64,000 bases of DNA, from NCBI GenBank assembly GCA_905233825.1, contig CAJOFE010000002.1, forward strand, positions 62,001 through 126,000. Direction: 5' to 3'. Below the pieces are notes generated by a model that made no database searches, had not been told where the DNA came from, and was given only the letters and a program-made list of their open reading frames with translations. Made by a program: the position numbers and the translations under genes. Position 1 is the stretch's first letter; every line of letters begins with the position of its first letter. The DNA comes from an uncultured Prevotella sp. (GTDB lineage Bacteria > Bacteroidota > Bacteroidia > Bacteroidales > Bacteroidaceae). Below, piece after piece: positions 52,887 to 61,859 of the stretch.

Positions 52887-54107
52887 ATGAAATTTTGGTG
52901 GGTACTATATATTATTGATGGATTTCTGTTTGCTTACGTTGCGCTGACAGTACTCTATTTCCTTGTATTCTCCATTGCATCCTTGTTCAAGCACCGTAAT
53001 GAGCCGAAGAAAGCTAAAGAACTAAACCGTTTCATAGTCATCATTCCTTCTTACAAGCAAGGCAGCTCTGTCCGTCAAACGGTCAATTCTATCTTGGGTC
53101 AGAGCTATCCCCAGCGTATGTTCGATGTCGTTGTCGTTTCTGACCACGAAGACGAACTGACAAACATGCAATTAGCTCAAATGCCCATCACATTGTTGAC
53201 ACCCAATTTTGACGAAAGTTCCAAAGCCAAATCTATGCAATATGCAGTCCTGAATCTTCCTAAGTTCAAAATCTACGACGCTGTCCTTATTCTCGATGCT
53301 GGTAACATCGTCAGACCTGAATATCTAGAAGAAGTCAATGATGCCTATGCATCATCGGGCACCAAAGCCATTCAGACTCATCGTTTATCGGCCAACCGCG
53401 ATACTACTGCTGCCCGTTTTGATGCCATCTTTGAAGAAATCAACAACTCCATTTTCCGTCGTGGTCACCAAAGGCTGGGACTATCGGCAGCACTTAATGG
53501 TTCGGGCATTGTCTTCGACTTTCAGTGGTTCAAGACGAATATCATGAAGATACGTTCTGCTGTTGGTGAAGACAAAGCATTGGAAGCCTTGCTGATACGT
53601 AACAATATTTATGTCGATTATTTTGAGGATATCCACGTCTATGATGAGAAGACTCGGAGCATCAGACAATTCAACAACCAGCGTAGCCGCTGGATTCACA
53701 CCCAGCTACATGCTGCGTTAAATAATTTGCGCTATCTCCCACAAGCCATTCTGAGCCGCAACTATGACCATATCGACAAAATCCTCCAATGGCTACTTAT
53801 TCCACGTACCATCCTCATGGGCATAATTGCCATCATGAGCATCGTGCTTCCATTCATTTACATGACATTGGCCATCAAGTGGTGGATTATTGGTGCCATT
53901 ATCCTCTTTGCATTCTCATTAGCCACCCCTGACTATCTTATAGACAAGAACTGGGATAAAGATTTCATTCGCGCTCCATTAGTCAGTATAGGCGGTCTGT
54001 TCAACATCTTCCGTGCTGGACATAGTGAGGCTACTTATCGTGCCAACGCTTTCAGCAAATGGATAGGCAGACTGCGAAATAAAGAAAAGAAGAAAAGGAA
54101 GAAATAA
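52887..54107 (+). CDS. Membrane GT2 glycosyltransferase, paralog 1 (altered DXD)
   Basis: About 406 residues from ATG 52,887; a TTG at 52,854 would add 11 residues but sits in the promoter. Layout: N-terminal span (WWVLYIIDGFLFAYVALTVLYFLVF), GT-A domain (RFIVIIPSYKQGSSVRQTVNSILGQSYP, VVVVSDHEDE), QRSRW motif (NNQRSRWIHTQ) and two to three C-terminal spans (MGIIAIMSIVLPFIYMTLAI). This is the cellulose/hyaluronan-synthase-like architecture. The usual DXD reads LDAGN, not DAD; its paralog downstream has LDADN. The second Asp is missing, so metal binding and activity may differ. Shares FNFQWFK-type sequence with the paralog. Confidence 0.85.
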   Translation: MKFWWVLYIIDGFLFAYVALTVLYFLVFSIASLFKHRNEPKKAKELNRFIVIIPSYKQGSSVRQTVNSILGQSYPQRMFDVVVVSDHEDELTNMQLAQMPITLLTPNFDESSKAKSMQYAVLNLPKFKIYDAVLILDAGNIVRPEYLEEVNDAYASSGTKAIQTHRLSANRDTTAARFDAIFEEINNSIFRRGHQRLGLSAALNGSGIVFDFQWFKTNIMKIRSAVGEDKALEALLIRNNIYVDYFEDIHVYDEKTRSIRQFNNQRSRWIHTQLHAALNNLRYLPQAILSRNYDHIDKILQWLLIPRTILMGIIAIMSIVLPFIYMTLAIKWWIIGAIILFAFSLATPDYLIDKNWDKDFIRAPLVSIGGLFNIFRAGHSEATYRANAFSKWIGRLRNKEKKKRKK

Positions 54108-54111
54108 ATAA

Positions 54112-55296
54112 ATGGGATATACCATCCTACATATCACAGACTGGCTGTTGTGGATTATCATGGCAGTCTCTGTGTTTTATGCATTGTTTTTCTCATTGAC
54201 CTCTCTCCTGCCCCGTCACCAGTCACGTATCTCCCCAGATTCAATACCTGAAAACCGCTTTTTAGCCCTCTTCCCTGCCTATCACGAGGACTCTGTCATC
54301 ATACACTCTATTGAGGCATTTCTTAAACAAATCTATCCTGCCATCCATTATCAGATCATTGTCATATCCGATCACATGCAGCCAGAGACTAACCAGAAAC
54401 TGGCCAGTCTTCCCATCATGCTGTTACAGCCTTCCTTTGAACAGAGTAGCAAGGCAAAAGCCTTACAATATGCCATGAGGGAAGTGGAGAACTTTGACTA
54501 TGTGGTGATTCTTGATGCCGACAATCTTGTTGACTCCGACTTTCTGACCCGTCTCAATCAAGAATGCGGCAAGGGATACCAAGCCATTCAATGCCACCGA
54601 ACTGCCAAGAATGCCGACAACGCCATTGCTGCCCTCGACGGTTTGAGCGAGGAAATCAACAACAACATATTCCGTAAAGGCCACAACCGTATCGGCATGT
54701 CCTCAGCTCTGATAGGTTCGGGCATGTGTTTCAATTTCCAATGGTTCAAAGAGTATGTCAACTCTTTAGATTCTGCAGTTGAAGACCGTGAGTTAGAGGC
54801 ACTCCTCATGAAACACCGCATCTTCATCCATTATGCGGAAGACATCAACGTGATGGATGAAAAAGTGAGTAACAGCGATAATTTCCAACGCCAGCGTCTT
54901 CGTTGGATGACAGGTCAGGTACAGACATTGCTTCGCATGCTCCCCTACATTCCCAAAGCCATTATCACAGGCAACATCAACTATATCGACAAAACCATCC
55001 AGCAGGCCCTCATTCCGCGTTCCATCCTGCTAATTCTGATTCCACTCTTCATACTGATCACCACACTCATTGCATACCTCTCACCTCTCACCTCTTACCT
55101 CTCACCTCTGCGTTGGTGTTTGCTTCTCATTCTCCTCTGCATTGCCCTCTTCATAGCCATTCCCCGTCCATTACGCAACAAAACTATCTTTAGTAAAATA
55201 TTCTCCCTTCCCCGTCTTGCATGGAAGATGCTCAAGAACCTTCTACATATCCGTACCAGTAACAAGGAGTTCATCCATACCACCCACAACCAATGA
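54112..55296 (+). CDS. Membrane GT2 glycosyltransferase, paralog 2
   Basis: 394 residues, tandem paralog of the preceding GT2. Spans at the N-terminus (LLWIIMAVSVFYALFFSL) and C-terminus; the GT-A domain has LFPAYHEDSVIIHSIEAFLKQ, IIVISDHMQPE, an intact DXD (VVILDADNLVDSDF) and QRLRWMTGQ. Likely adds a sugar to the growing unit at the membrane. Residues near 322-335 (YLSPLTSYLSPL), in the C-terminal membrane region, are encoded by a 5-fold 7-bp repeat ACCTCT(C/T/G). The stop overlaps the next start by 4 bp (ATGA). Confidence 0.88.
   Translation: MGYTILHITDWLLWIIMAVSVFYALFFSLTSLLPRHQSRISPDSIPENRFLALFPAYHEDSVIIHSIEAFLKQIYPAIHYQIIVISDHMQPETNQKLASLPIMLLQPSFEQSSKAKALQYAMREVENFDYVVILDADNLVDSDFLTRLNQECGKGYQAIQCHRTAKNADNAIAALDGLSEEINNNIFRKGHNRIGMSSALIGSGMCFNFQWFKEYVNSLDSAVEDRELEALLMKHRIFIHYAEDINVMDEKVSNSDNFQRQRLRWMTGQVQTLLRMLPYIPKAIITGNINYIDKTIQQALIPRSILLILIPLFILITTLIAYLSPLTSYLSPLRWCLLLILLCIALFIAIPRPLRNKTIFSKIFSLPRLAWKMLKNLLHIRTSNKEFIHTTHNQ
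55076..55110. repeat. Heptamer repeat within a membrane-segment coding region
   Basis: ACCTCTC, ACCTCTC, ACCTCTT, ACCTCTC, ACCTCTG: five 7-bp units in the second membrane GT2 gene. They encode YLSPLTSYLSPL. Confidence 0.8.
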
Positions 55297-56468
55297 AGAT
55301 TGCCATACTCACATCTGGAATATTGCCAGTACCTGCCGTACAAGGTGGTGCTGCTGAAAATCTCATCGATTTCTATTTAGCCTATAACGACCTGCACCAC
55401 CTGCATGACATCACCATTTATAGCGTCTATCATCCTGATGTGAAGAAGCGCCCTGCCACACAATCATCTGTCAACCATTATATCTATATTAATCGACACA
55501 GCCTATTTGCCCGTCTTCGTGCCAAATGTCATGGACTGATGCATAACAACGAATACTACCATTACCAATTGGAGTATTTCTTTGAACGGGCTTACCAGAA
55601 ATTAAAGAAACAGCATTTCGACTTGATTGTATTGGAAAACAGGCCTGGCTATGCATTTAAATTGAAGAATCGCCTAAACACACCTATCATCTCTCATATC
55701 CATACAGACCTCGTCAATCCTGAGACACCCCAAGTGGAGAATCTTATCAAAACAAATGAGGGGTTTATCTGTGTTTCTGAATATATCAAAAGTCGGATAG
55801 TTTCAGTTGGATTGCCCACAAAGGCATCTGTCGTCTATAATGGCTTAGATCAACAACGTTTCAAACCACAGGTATCAGCAACTATTAACAGACCATCTAT
55901 GGGATTCAGTGCCAATGATTTTCTTGTCATCTATACTGGCCGCATCGTCCCCAAGAAGGGAGTTAAGGAACTAGTACAAGCCATCCAACTGCTACAAGAT
56001 GAACCAAATATCAAACTTTTAGTTGTCGGTGGGAACAATTATGGCGATAGTGTTAGCAGCAATCCCTATTTGGACGAACTCCACGAGATGGGCCGACAGA
56101 TGAAAGGAAAGGTCCTTTTTACTGGCTTCGTGCCATACGAACAACTTCCATCCTATCTCTGTTTGGCTAATGTAGCTGTCGTTCCATCACGCATCAATGA
56201 AGCATTAGGCATGTCGGCTATCGAAGCCACAGCTATGGGCCTGCCCGTCATTGCCACCAACGATGGCGGCATACCAGAGACGTTAGAGGGGCAAAAGCAC
56301 ATCCTCATTGACAAAGACGGGGATATGCCACAACAAATAGCGGAAGCCATATTACAGATCAAAGAGCATGATGTCGATTTCAAAGGTAACCAGCTTAATC
56401 CTCATTTCACGAAAGAGGTATATGCTGAAACATTCTTTAAAGAAATAGAGCGATATGACATCAGATAG
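55293..56468 (+). CDS. GT4 glycosyltransferase
   Basis: 391-residue GT-B transferase. N-terminal MKIAILTSGILPVPAVQGGAAENLIDFYL; nucleotide-sugar domain with IYTGRIVPKKGVKELVQAIQLL, GKVLFTGFVPYEQLPSYLCLANVAVVPS and the EX7E motif EALGMSAIE, followed by MGLPVIATNDGGIPE. Overlaps the upstream GT2 by 4 bp and the downstream flippase by 14 bp, so these genes are translationally coupled. Adds one sugar of the repeat unit in the cytosol; donor and linkage cannot be read from the sequence. Confidence 0.9.
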   Translation: MKIAILTSGILPVPAVQGGAAENLIDFYLAYNDLHHLHDITIYSVYHPDVKKRPATQSSVNHYIYINRHSLFARLRAKCHGLMHNNEYYHYQLEYFFERAYQKLKKQHFDLIVLENRPGYAFKLKNRLNTPIISHIHTDLVNPETPQVENLIKTNEGFICVSEYIKSRIVSVGLPTKASVVYNGLDQQRFKPQVSATINRPSMGFSANDFLVIYTGRIVPKKGVKELVQAIQLLQDEPNIKLLVVGGNNYGDSVSSNPYLDELHEMGRQMKGKVLFTGFVPYEQLPSYLCLANVAVVPSRINEALGMSAIEATAMGLPVIATNDGGIPETLEGQKHILIDKDGDMPQQIAEAILQIKEHDVDFKGNQLNPHFTKEVYAETFFKEIERYDIR

Positions 56469-57993
56469 AGTACATAAGACCGTCATGAATGCGAAAGTGG
56501 GATTTATATTCTACTTCGTATCTATCCTATTGGCATTCTTCTCCAGAAGCATTTTTCTCAAGTGCTTAGGTGATGAGTTTATGGGACTTGCCGGAACGCT
56601 TTATAGCATCCTGAATTTTCTCAATATCAGCGAAATTGGCATTGGCACTTGCATTGCCTATTTCTTATATAAGCCTATCGCCGACCAAGACCACGAAAAG
56701 ATTTGCGAAATCGTGTCGCTCTTTGGTTATCTATATCGTATCATCGGTACCATCATCCTCTCGGGCGGCATCATTGTTAGTGCCTTCTTCCCTCTAATAT
56801 TTGCTGACCAAGGCGTTTCATTAAGTATTGTCTATTTTGCTTTTTATTCATTCCTCGGATCCCATCTCATAGCTTACTTTATCAATTACCGACAGATATT
56901 ACTTGATAGCGACCAAAAAACATACAAAATCTCCATTTGGACCCAAACAGGAGGAGCCATCACTACCATTATCCAAATAGCACTGGCATATTATTACCAT
57001 AATCCCTACCTATGGGCTGCAGTCCAATTCATTTTCAGTGTTTTTACCTGCTGGATGCTTAACTGGGTTATCAGCCGTGAATATCCTTGGCTGAAGACTA
57101 ACAAAAACCGTGGTCGGGAGATCCTAAAAAAATACCCTGAAGTCCTTGTTAAAGCCAAGCAGATTTTCATTCACCGCCTCAAGAACTTTTTCCTTTCTAA
57201 GAGCGACGAGATACTTATCTTCGCTTTCGAATCATTACAAATGGTGGCTTATTATGGAAACTACGTAATGATCGTTGGCAAGCTGACAGCCCTATTCAAC
57301 AGCGTTCTCGTTGGCATGAATGCCAGCATCGGTAACCTCGTAGCAGAAGGGAACAAATGGAATATTCGCAAAGTATTTTGGGAATACCTCACTTTCCGCT
57401 ACTGGATCACGGGTATTTTCATTATCGGTTTGGCATTCCTTATTAATCCTGTCATTGCATGGTGGGTAGGACCACAATATATCTTAGCAGACCATCTTGT
57501 ATTTCTCATTTTACTGAACATGTACATTATGCTCACCCGACCTGCTGTCGATCTTTTCATCAATGCCTATGGATTATACGACGATGTGTGGGCCGCATAC
57601 GCTGAAGGCATCATCAACCTCACTATTACGCTTATTGTTGGTTACTTCTACGGACTGGTCGGCATCCTGTTAGGAAAGATCATCAGCATGTTGCTCTTAG
57701 TTGTTATATGGAAACCTTATTTCCTTTACAAACGAGGGTTCAAAGAGTCTATTGGAAACTATTGGCTGGGGGTATTCAAGCATTATCTCATCATTCTCGC
57801 CAGTCTTGCATTATGCTACGCACTACCCCACCTCCTCCAATGGCAAGCTGAACCCACCATTAGCAGTATCCTGCTCTCCGCCCTATGTATCACGTTACCT
57901 GTTATAGTCGTTTTCTCCATACTACTCTATCTGTTCGTTCCTGGAGCCAAAGATCTGGCTCATAGAATTCCATTTTGCAAAAAGACTAATTAA
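56455..57993 (+). CDS. Wzx-like polysaccharide flippase
   Basis: 512-residue membrane protein with about 12-14 spans (VGFIFYFVSILLAFFSRSIFL, IIGTIILSGGIIVSAFFPLIF, TGIFIIGLAFLINPVIAWWVG). The layout fits the MOP/MATE family of polysaccharide biosynthesis flippases; the FLKCLGDEFMGLAGTLYSILNFLNISEIGIG block near the start is typical. It moves lipid-linked repeat units across the inner membrane. The start overlaps the GT4 gene and its stop shares a base with the next ATG (TAATG). With Wzy and Wzz it completes a Wzx/Wzy-dependent pathway. Confidence 0.9.
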   Translation: MTSDRVHKTVMNAKVGFIFYFVSILLAFFSRSIFLKCLGDEFMGLAGTLYSILNFLNISEIGIGTCIAYFLYKPIADQDHEKICEIVSLFGYLYRIIGTIILSGGIIVSAFFPLIFADQGVSLSIVYFAFYSFLGSHLIAYFINYRQILLDSDQKTYKISIWTQTGGAITTIIQIALAYYYHNPYLWAAVQFIFSVFTCWMLNWVISREYPWLKTNKNRGREILKKYPEVLVKAKQIFIHRLKNFFLSKSDEILIFAFESLQMVAYYGNYVMIVGKLTALFNSVLVGMNASIGNLVAEGNKWNIRKVFWEYLTFRYWITGIFIIGLAFLINPVIAWWVGPQYILADHLVFLILLNMYIMLTRPAVDLFINAYGLYDDVWAAYAEGIINLTITLIVGYFYGLVGILLGKIISMLLLVVIWKPYFLYKRGFKESIGNYWLGVFKHYLIILASLALCYALPHLLQWQAEPTISSILLSALCITLPVIVVFSILLYLFVPGAKDLAHRIPFCKKTN

Positions 57994-58961
57994 TGAAAGA
58001 ACGGATTAAATGGGTTGATGTAGCCAAGGGTTATGGAATAATCTTGGTAGTTTACGGTCATGTAGCAGCTGATTCCTTCTCTACATGGCTCTACACATTC
58101 CATGTGCCCCTATTCTTCTTCCTTTCCGGCTATTTCTTCAATCCTGCCAAAAGTTCTTCAGATTTCTTTCGTTCAAAAGCGCGAGGTCTTCTTCTGCCAT
58201 ATCTGACATTGGGGATTCCACTTTTCTTAATCAATTTGCATTTCAGCTATGATCCTATAGTCCTTCTGAAAAGCTATCTCATTCAGCGCAGGGCTTCCAC
58301 ACTTTGGTTTATAGCGGCCCTTTTCATGCAGTTCATGATTGCCTATTTCCTATACAAGGCAATATCCCAAACTGTAATTAGATGGTTCGCCATTGGAATA
58401 CTGTCAATTAGCGGCCTTGCATTGTGGCACTGCGGTATTCCTTCCATACCTTGGAATTTGGACGTAAGTATGGTGACACTCCCATTTTTCTGTCTTGGGC
58501 ATGAGCTACGAGGCACTTCCTTCTTTGACAGGCTATTCTCTCCCAAACGAAGTCTGTTATATATTGGACTATTCCTTGTCATTAATGTCATTGGTACCAT
58601 CATTATGTGCCATATTCCTTTCCCGACCATAGATTTATGTTCCTCTCATTTCAGCTTTGAACCGTTAGCATATATGACCGCCTTAGCAGGTATTCTTGCC
58701 ATTTGTCTGATAGCAAATAAATGGTATTCCAAATACATTGCTTATATCGGGAAACACTCCTTAGTATATTTTGTGTGGCAGCAAGACATTGCTATTATGG
58801 CAGTAACAAGGGGGATGGAGAAACTTCACATCATGGAATCTGCCAACGGCATGGAACTCTACATCAGGAATATCATTGTAGTTATTGCTTCACTCCTCCT
58901 GCTAACCATACTTAATGAAATTATCATTAATACCAAGCTAAGAATTCTAATCGGTAAATAA
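57993..58961 (+). CDS. Acyltransferase-3 family membrane protein 1
   Basis: 322 residues, about 10 spans. The acyltransferase-3 hallmarks are WVDVAKGYGIILVVYGHVAAD with the conserved His near residue 22, FHVPLFFFLSGYFF and a long hydrophobic body. Members acetylate sugars of surface polysaccharides. Coupled to the flippase (TAATG overlap); the second acyltransferase starts directly after its stop. It may O-acetylate one position of the repeat unit. Confidence 0.85.
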   Translation: MKERIKWVDVAKGYGIILVVYGHVAADSFSTWLYTFHVPLFFFLSGYFFNPAKSSSDFFRSKARGLLLPYLTLGIPLFLINLHFSYDPIVLLKSYLIQRRASTLWFIAALFMQFMIAYFLYKAISQTVIRWFAIGILSISGLALWHCGIPSIPWNLDVSMVTLPFFCLGHELRGTSFFDRLFSPKRSLLYIGLFLVINVIGTIIMCHIPFPTIDLCSSHFSFEPLAYMTALAGILAICLIANKWYSKYIAYIGKHSLVYFVWQQDIAIMAVTRGMEKLHIMESANGMELYIRNIIVVIASLLLLTILNEIIINTKLRILIGK

Positions 58962-59981
58962 ATGCAAAACGTTGACAAATATTGGGACAAGATAGAATCA
59001 ATATCCATTATGCGAGTAATGGCGATGTTTATGATCCTTCTTTTCCATGGCTTTTATTTCTATGCTGACAACCTATGGTATTTTGGTGGAATAACAATAC
59101 CAATATGGGACAAAGCTGACACATTCCTTGACATCATTGACCTTCCTATGTTTGTATTCATTTCAGGATTCCTCTTCGGGCATCTTTTTTGCTTTAAAGG
59201 AAAATATAGAGATAAAAAAAGATTCCTCTATGGCAAGGCAAAACGGCTATTGCTTCCTTACTTTATTTGGGGATTACTACCAATAGTCATTACGCCATCT
59301 CTTTTTACCTGGCAAGGGCTTCTTACTGGTAGCGGACATTTGTGGTTTCTTCTTATGCTATATGGAGTATTTGTCATTATTGCTCCATTGACGAGTTTCC
59401 TATTACTTAGAAATTCAAATATGTGGGCCCCAATCTTCATTATAATAAGTTCCGTAGGACTACTCTTCGCTTTCCACGCTTTATCAACTCATCACTTTTT
59501 TCTATGCAGTCATGCTATACTATATTATATGCCCTTCTTCATTATTGGGATGTATTTTGCCAAATATCAACTTTGGAAAAAGATTGGTAATAAGCAGGCA
59601 TTAATCACTATACTCACCTCATTAGCTTTATTAGGTTATTATGTCATTTCGTGGAAGATATCTTCATTCTATATTGATTACATCATTCGATTATTCTTTG
59701 GAACTATAATTGTTGCAACAACACTTGTACTACTTACCCAAATAAAAGTCACTAATAAAATAAAACAGATAATAAGCCACTTCGACAGATTAAGCATGGG
59801 TATTTATATAATCCACGTATATATTCTTCAAGCAGTTCTCTTAATAAACGGATCAAAAGAATTTTTCAACACGCACTATAACACTGGACCTTTTATACTG
59901 TTTGCAGTATCATTTCTAGGAGCATGGGGAATCTCTTTCCTCTTTGCAAAAAATAAATACCTAAAATGGACAATTGGTTAA
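58962..59981 (+). CDS. Acyltransferase-3 family membrane protein 2
   Basis: 339 residues. Begins SISIMRVMAMFMILLFHGFYFYAD with the conserved His, followed by LPMFVFISGFLFGHLF, the acyltransferase-3 layout. A different sequence from the preceding one, not a recent duplicate, so it probably modifies another position or is a variable, recently acquired gene. Base composition is clearly more AT-rich than the genes before it, in line with transfer. Last gene of the operon; no terminator was recognised in the 124 bp before the convergent ATP-grasp gene. Confidence 0.85.
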   Translation: MQNVDKYWDKIESISIMRVMAMFMILLFHGFYFYADNLWYFGGITIPIWDKADTFLDIIDLPMFVFISGFLFGHLFCFKGKYRDKKRFLYGKAKRLLLPYFIWGLLPIVITPSLFTWQGLLTGSGHLWFLLMLYGVFVIIAPLTSFLLLRNSNMWAPIFIIISSVGLLFAFHALSTHHFFLCSHAILYYMPFFIIGMYFAKYQLWKKIGNKQALITILTSLALLGYYVISWKISSFYIDYIIRLFFGTIIVATTLVLLTQIKVTNKIKQIISHFDRLSMGIYIIHVYILQAVLLINGSKEFFNTHYNTGPFILFAVSFLGAWGISFLFAKNKYLKWTIG

Positions 59982-60105
59982 TACCATATCATAGTATCTT
60001 CATTACTACCATCTCTTATACAAAACAATTAGGTGTTTATGCAATTGTACTTGAGATTATTAACCATCCTTTTAGAAGGCTGAAAGGACAGCAGCAAAAG
60101 ATTAA

Positions 60106-61266
60106 TCATAGCTTTCTCATTCCTAAAGCGCCTCGAACCGCATTGGCCGATTTTCTACGCATCAAGGCCCAAAAGGGACTCATGTCATGTTTGTCTATAT
60201 AAAGGTAAGAGCCTGTCTTACGGAAATCGCGCAACCATGCAAAAAAGCCGAGACGACCATGAAATACTGAGCCTTTCAGATCATCCAATTCATACATAAC
60301 ATAGGGGTTCTTATCATCGAACGCCACATCGCCGATGTCAATACGATTCTCCAAAGTCCATTTGGCGAAAAGCCACAGCACGTTGATGCCGCAATTGGCA
60401 CATGCATGGTTAAACATTGTGTTCCTGAAATTTACCTCCAAAAAATAGCTCTCTCCCGACTCATCGACAATAAACTCTACTTCGAAAATGCCTGTATAAT
60501 GAGCTTTCTGCATAAACTCCTTTATTTTCCGTTCCAATGCGTCATCATCAAATGGCAATAGCTGACTGAAGAGTCCAAAGCCATTTGGTTCATACCTGAA
60601 CGAAGTTTTCTTGATTAGCAATTTTACTTCCCTGCCACCATCAATGCTAATGCCTTCGATAGGTGTCTCGTCCTTTTTCCTAATATATTTCTGCAAAAGC
60701 ACATCATCAATGCCCATGTGTCGATATGCTTCCTGCAATTCTTCCTCGTTCTGACAAACGAACACATTGGCTTTCCAAAAGGGGTTGAGCGAATTGGTGG
60801 CTTTAGTAAAAATGGGATAACCGAGTGTCTTAGGCAACTCGCCACGCTTTACCTGCTCGGTTGGAATCACATGCAGGCCACACTCTGAGGCGATAGCCAT
60901 CTGCACTTCTTTATCGATGAGTTTCCTGATGCGTCCCTTCTCTCCTGCATTCCAGAAATAGAACCGTCCATCCAACAAATCATAACAGTCATCAATGGCA
61001 CACATAAAGTCATCACGGTCGGTATAGAGGAATGGCTTCACAGGCTCGTTACCCCAATGCTCAGCCACATAGCGTGGAGCCTCGGCAATAGACCCCACCT
61101 GATGTAACTCACCCAGGTATTTACTTTTGGTAATAATATATGGGTGTTGCTCGGTAATGACAACAATGGGACGGATGCCTTTCTCACCCAGACAACGAAT
61201 CTGACCCAATGTGTTTGAGTGGTCGCTGCCTATGATAATGAATATATGATCATACAATGTATCCAT
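60106..61266 (-). CDS. ATP-grasp carboxylate-ligase-like enzyme
   Basis: About 386 residues from the ATG at 61,266 (MDTLYDHIFIIIGSDHSNTLGQIR); a TTG at 61,329 would add 21 residues but overlaps the promoter box. N-terminal pre-ATP fold (IRPIVVITEQHPYIITKSKY), ATP-grasp core with GYPIFTKATNSLNP, DVLLQKYI and FEVEFIVDESGESYFLEVNFRNTMFNHA (metal and ATP ligands Glu...Glu-x-Asn). The fold forms amide or ester bonds with ATP; relatives near polysaccharide clusters include D-aspartate ligase-like enzymes. Substrate unknown. It is convergent with the exopolysaccharide operon, and its own promoter lies at 61,327-61,334. Confidence 0.85.
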   Translation of the reverse strand: MDTLYDHIFIIIGSDHSNTLGQIRCLGEKGIRPIVVITEQHPYIITKSKYLGELHQVGSIAEAPRYVAEHWGNEPVKPFLYTDRDDFMCAIDDCYDLLDGRFYFWNAGEKGRIRKLIDKEVQMAIASECGLHVIPTEQVKRGELPKTLGYPIFTKATNSLNPFWKANVFVCQNEEELQEAYRHMGIDDVLLQKYIRKKDETPIEGISIDGGREVKLLIKKTSFRYEPNGFGLFSQLLPFDDDALERKIKEFMQKAHYTGIFEVEFIVDESGESYFLEVNFRNTMFNHACANCGINVLWLFAKWTLENRIDIGDVAFDDKNPYVMYELDDLKGSVFHGRLGFFAWLRDFRKTGSYLYIDKHDMSPFWALMRRKSANAVRGALGMRKL

Positions 61267-61326
61267 TATTCTCAAATCGATAGTTTCATTTCTGAAAAAG
61301 ACATTCAAATGATTTCTAAGACTCTG

Positions 61327-61334
61327 CAAAATTA
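61327..61334 (-). promoter_or_regulatory. -7 promoter box (TAATTTTG) of the ATP-grasp gene
   Basis: CAAAATTA on the plus strand; 20 bp further upstream CAAA (61,355-61,358) gives a TTTG -33 on the minus strand. It lies 60 bp before ATG 61,266, which supports that start. Confidence 0.6.
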
Positions 61335-61424
61335 ATGATTTTTAGAAACAAAACCAAATAATAATCTATATTTGTATTACGGAATAATGAAATACGCTAT
61401 TTAGTAGTGTTCTTTAAGTTTTTT

Positions 61425-61508
61425 GAACGGCGCTAAATTCATTTTGGCACGTCCAAAATACTTTTTGGTGCGTCCTAAACTGATTATGGAGGCGGCGTTT
61501 TGCTATTC
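61425..61508. repeat. 21-bp tandem array, locus 3 (type A, 4 units)
   Basis: Units start at 61,425, 61,446, 61,467 and 61,488, each exactly 21 bp, e.g. GGCACGTCCAAAATACTTTT. Heads (G)GCACGTCC, GGTGCGTCC and GGAGGCGGC match those at 222 and 25,566. Confidence 0.8.
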
Positions 61509-61591
61509 TGATTTATATATATGTTATACTGATAGTTAAGATATATAACATCACATAATATCATATAGAATGGTTTTTTAAAGAGAAAGAA

Positions 61592-61679
61592 GGCATCTTT
61601 ATACCCTAGAAACGGCATCTTTAGGGCCTAGAAATGGCATCTTCATGCCTTGGAAACGGCACTTCTTTAACTCAAAAGG
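61592..61679. repeat. 22-bp tandem array, locus 3 (type B, 4 units)
   Basis: Units start at 61,592, 61,614, 61,636 and 61,658, each 22 bp, such as GGCATCTTTAGGGCCTAGAA plus AT. The first three share GGCATCTT and GAAA(C/T); the fourth is divergent. Matches the type B units at 25,651-25,738. Confidence 0.75.
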
Positions 61680-61859
61680 GCTCAGTTGCTCCACGAGTTG
61701 CAGAACGGCGAGCGCTACTGGCCCTGCTCAGTCATCACTTCAAAGGATACAAGGAAGAACCGGGCACCTTCCGGAAAATAGGAAGCTATCTGAACCGTCC
61801 TGAATACAGGTTCAAGAGCGAGCATAGAATGGTCGGAACAGTCTATTGGGTGAAGCTAA

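Larger units (their letters stand above)
61267..61859. other. Gene-free region with two repeat arrays
   Basis: Between the ATP-grasp start and the GT2 stop. It contains the ATP-grasp promoter, a type A array (61,425-61,508), AT-rich DNA with a weak inverted repeat (ATGTTATA/TATAACAT, 61,517-61,551), a type B array (61,592-61,679) and 180 bp with one short open frame (61,634-61,867, 77 codons). The end of that frame (RKIGSYLNRPEYRFKSEHR...) has ordinary composition but no recognised relatives. Confidence 0.5.

Noticed and set aside
59966..60202. 78-codon plus-strand frame after the second acyltransferase
   Set aside because: It overlaps the acyltransferase end and the antisense of the ATP-grasp end; only a short middle part looks protein-like.
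61266..61329. TTG start at 61,329 for the ATP-grasp gene
   Set aside because: The TTG falls within the TAATTTTG promoter box, and the ATG at 61,266 begins directly with the expected fold.
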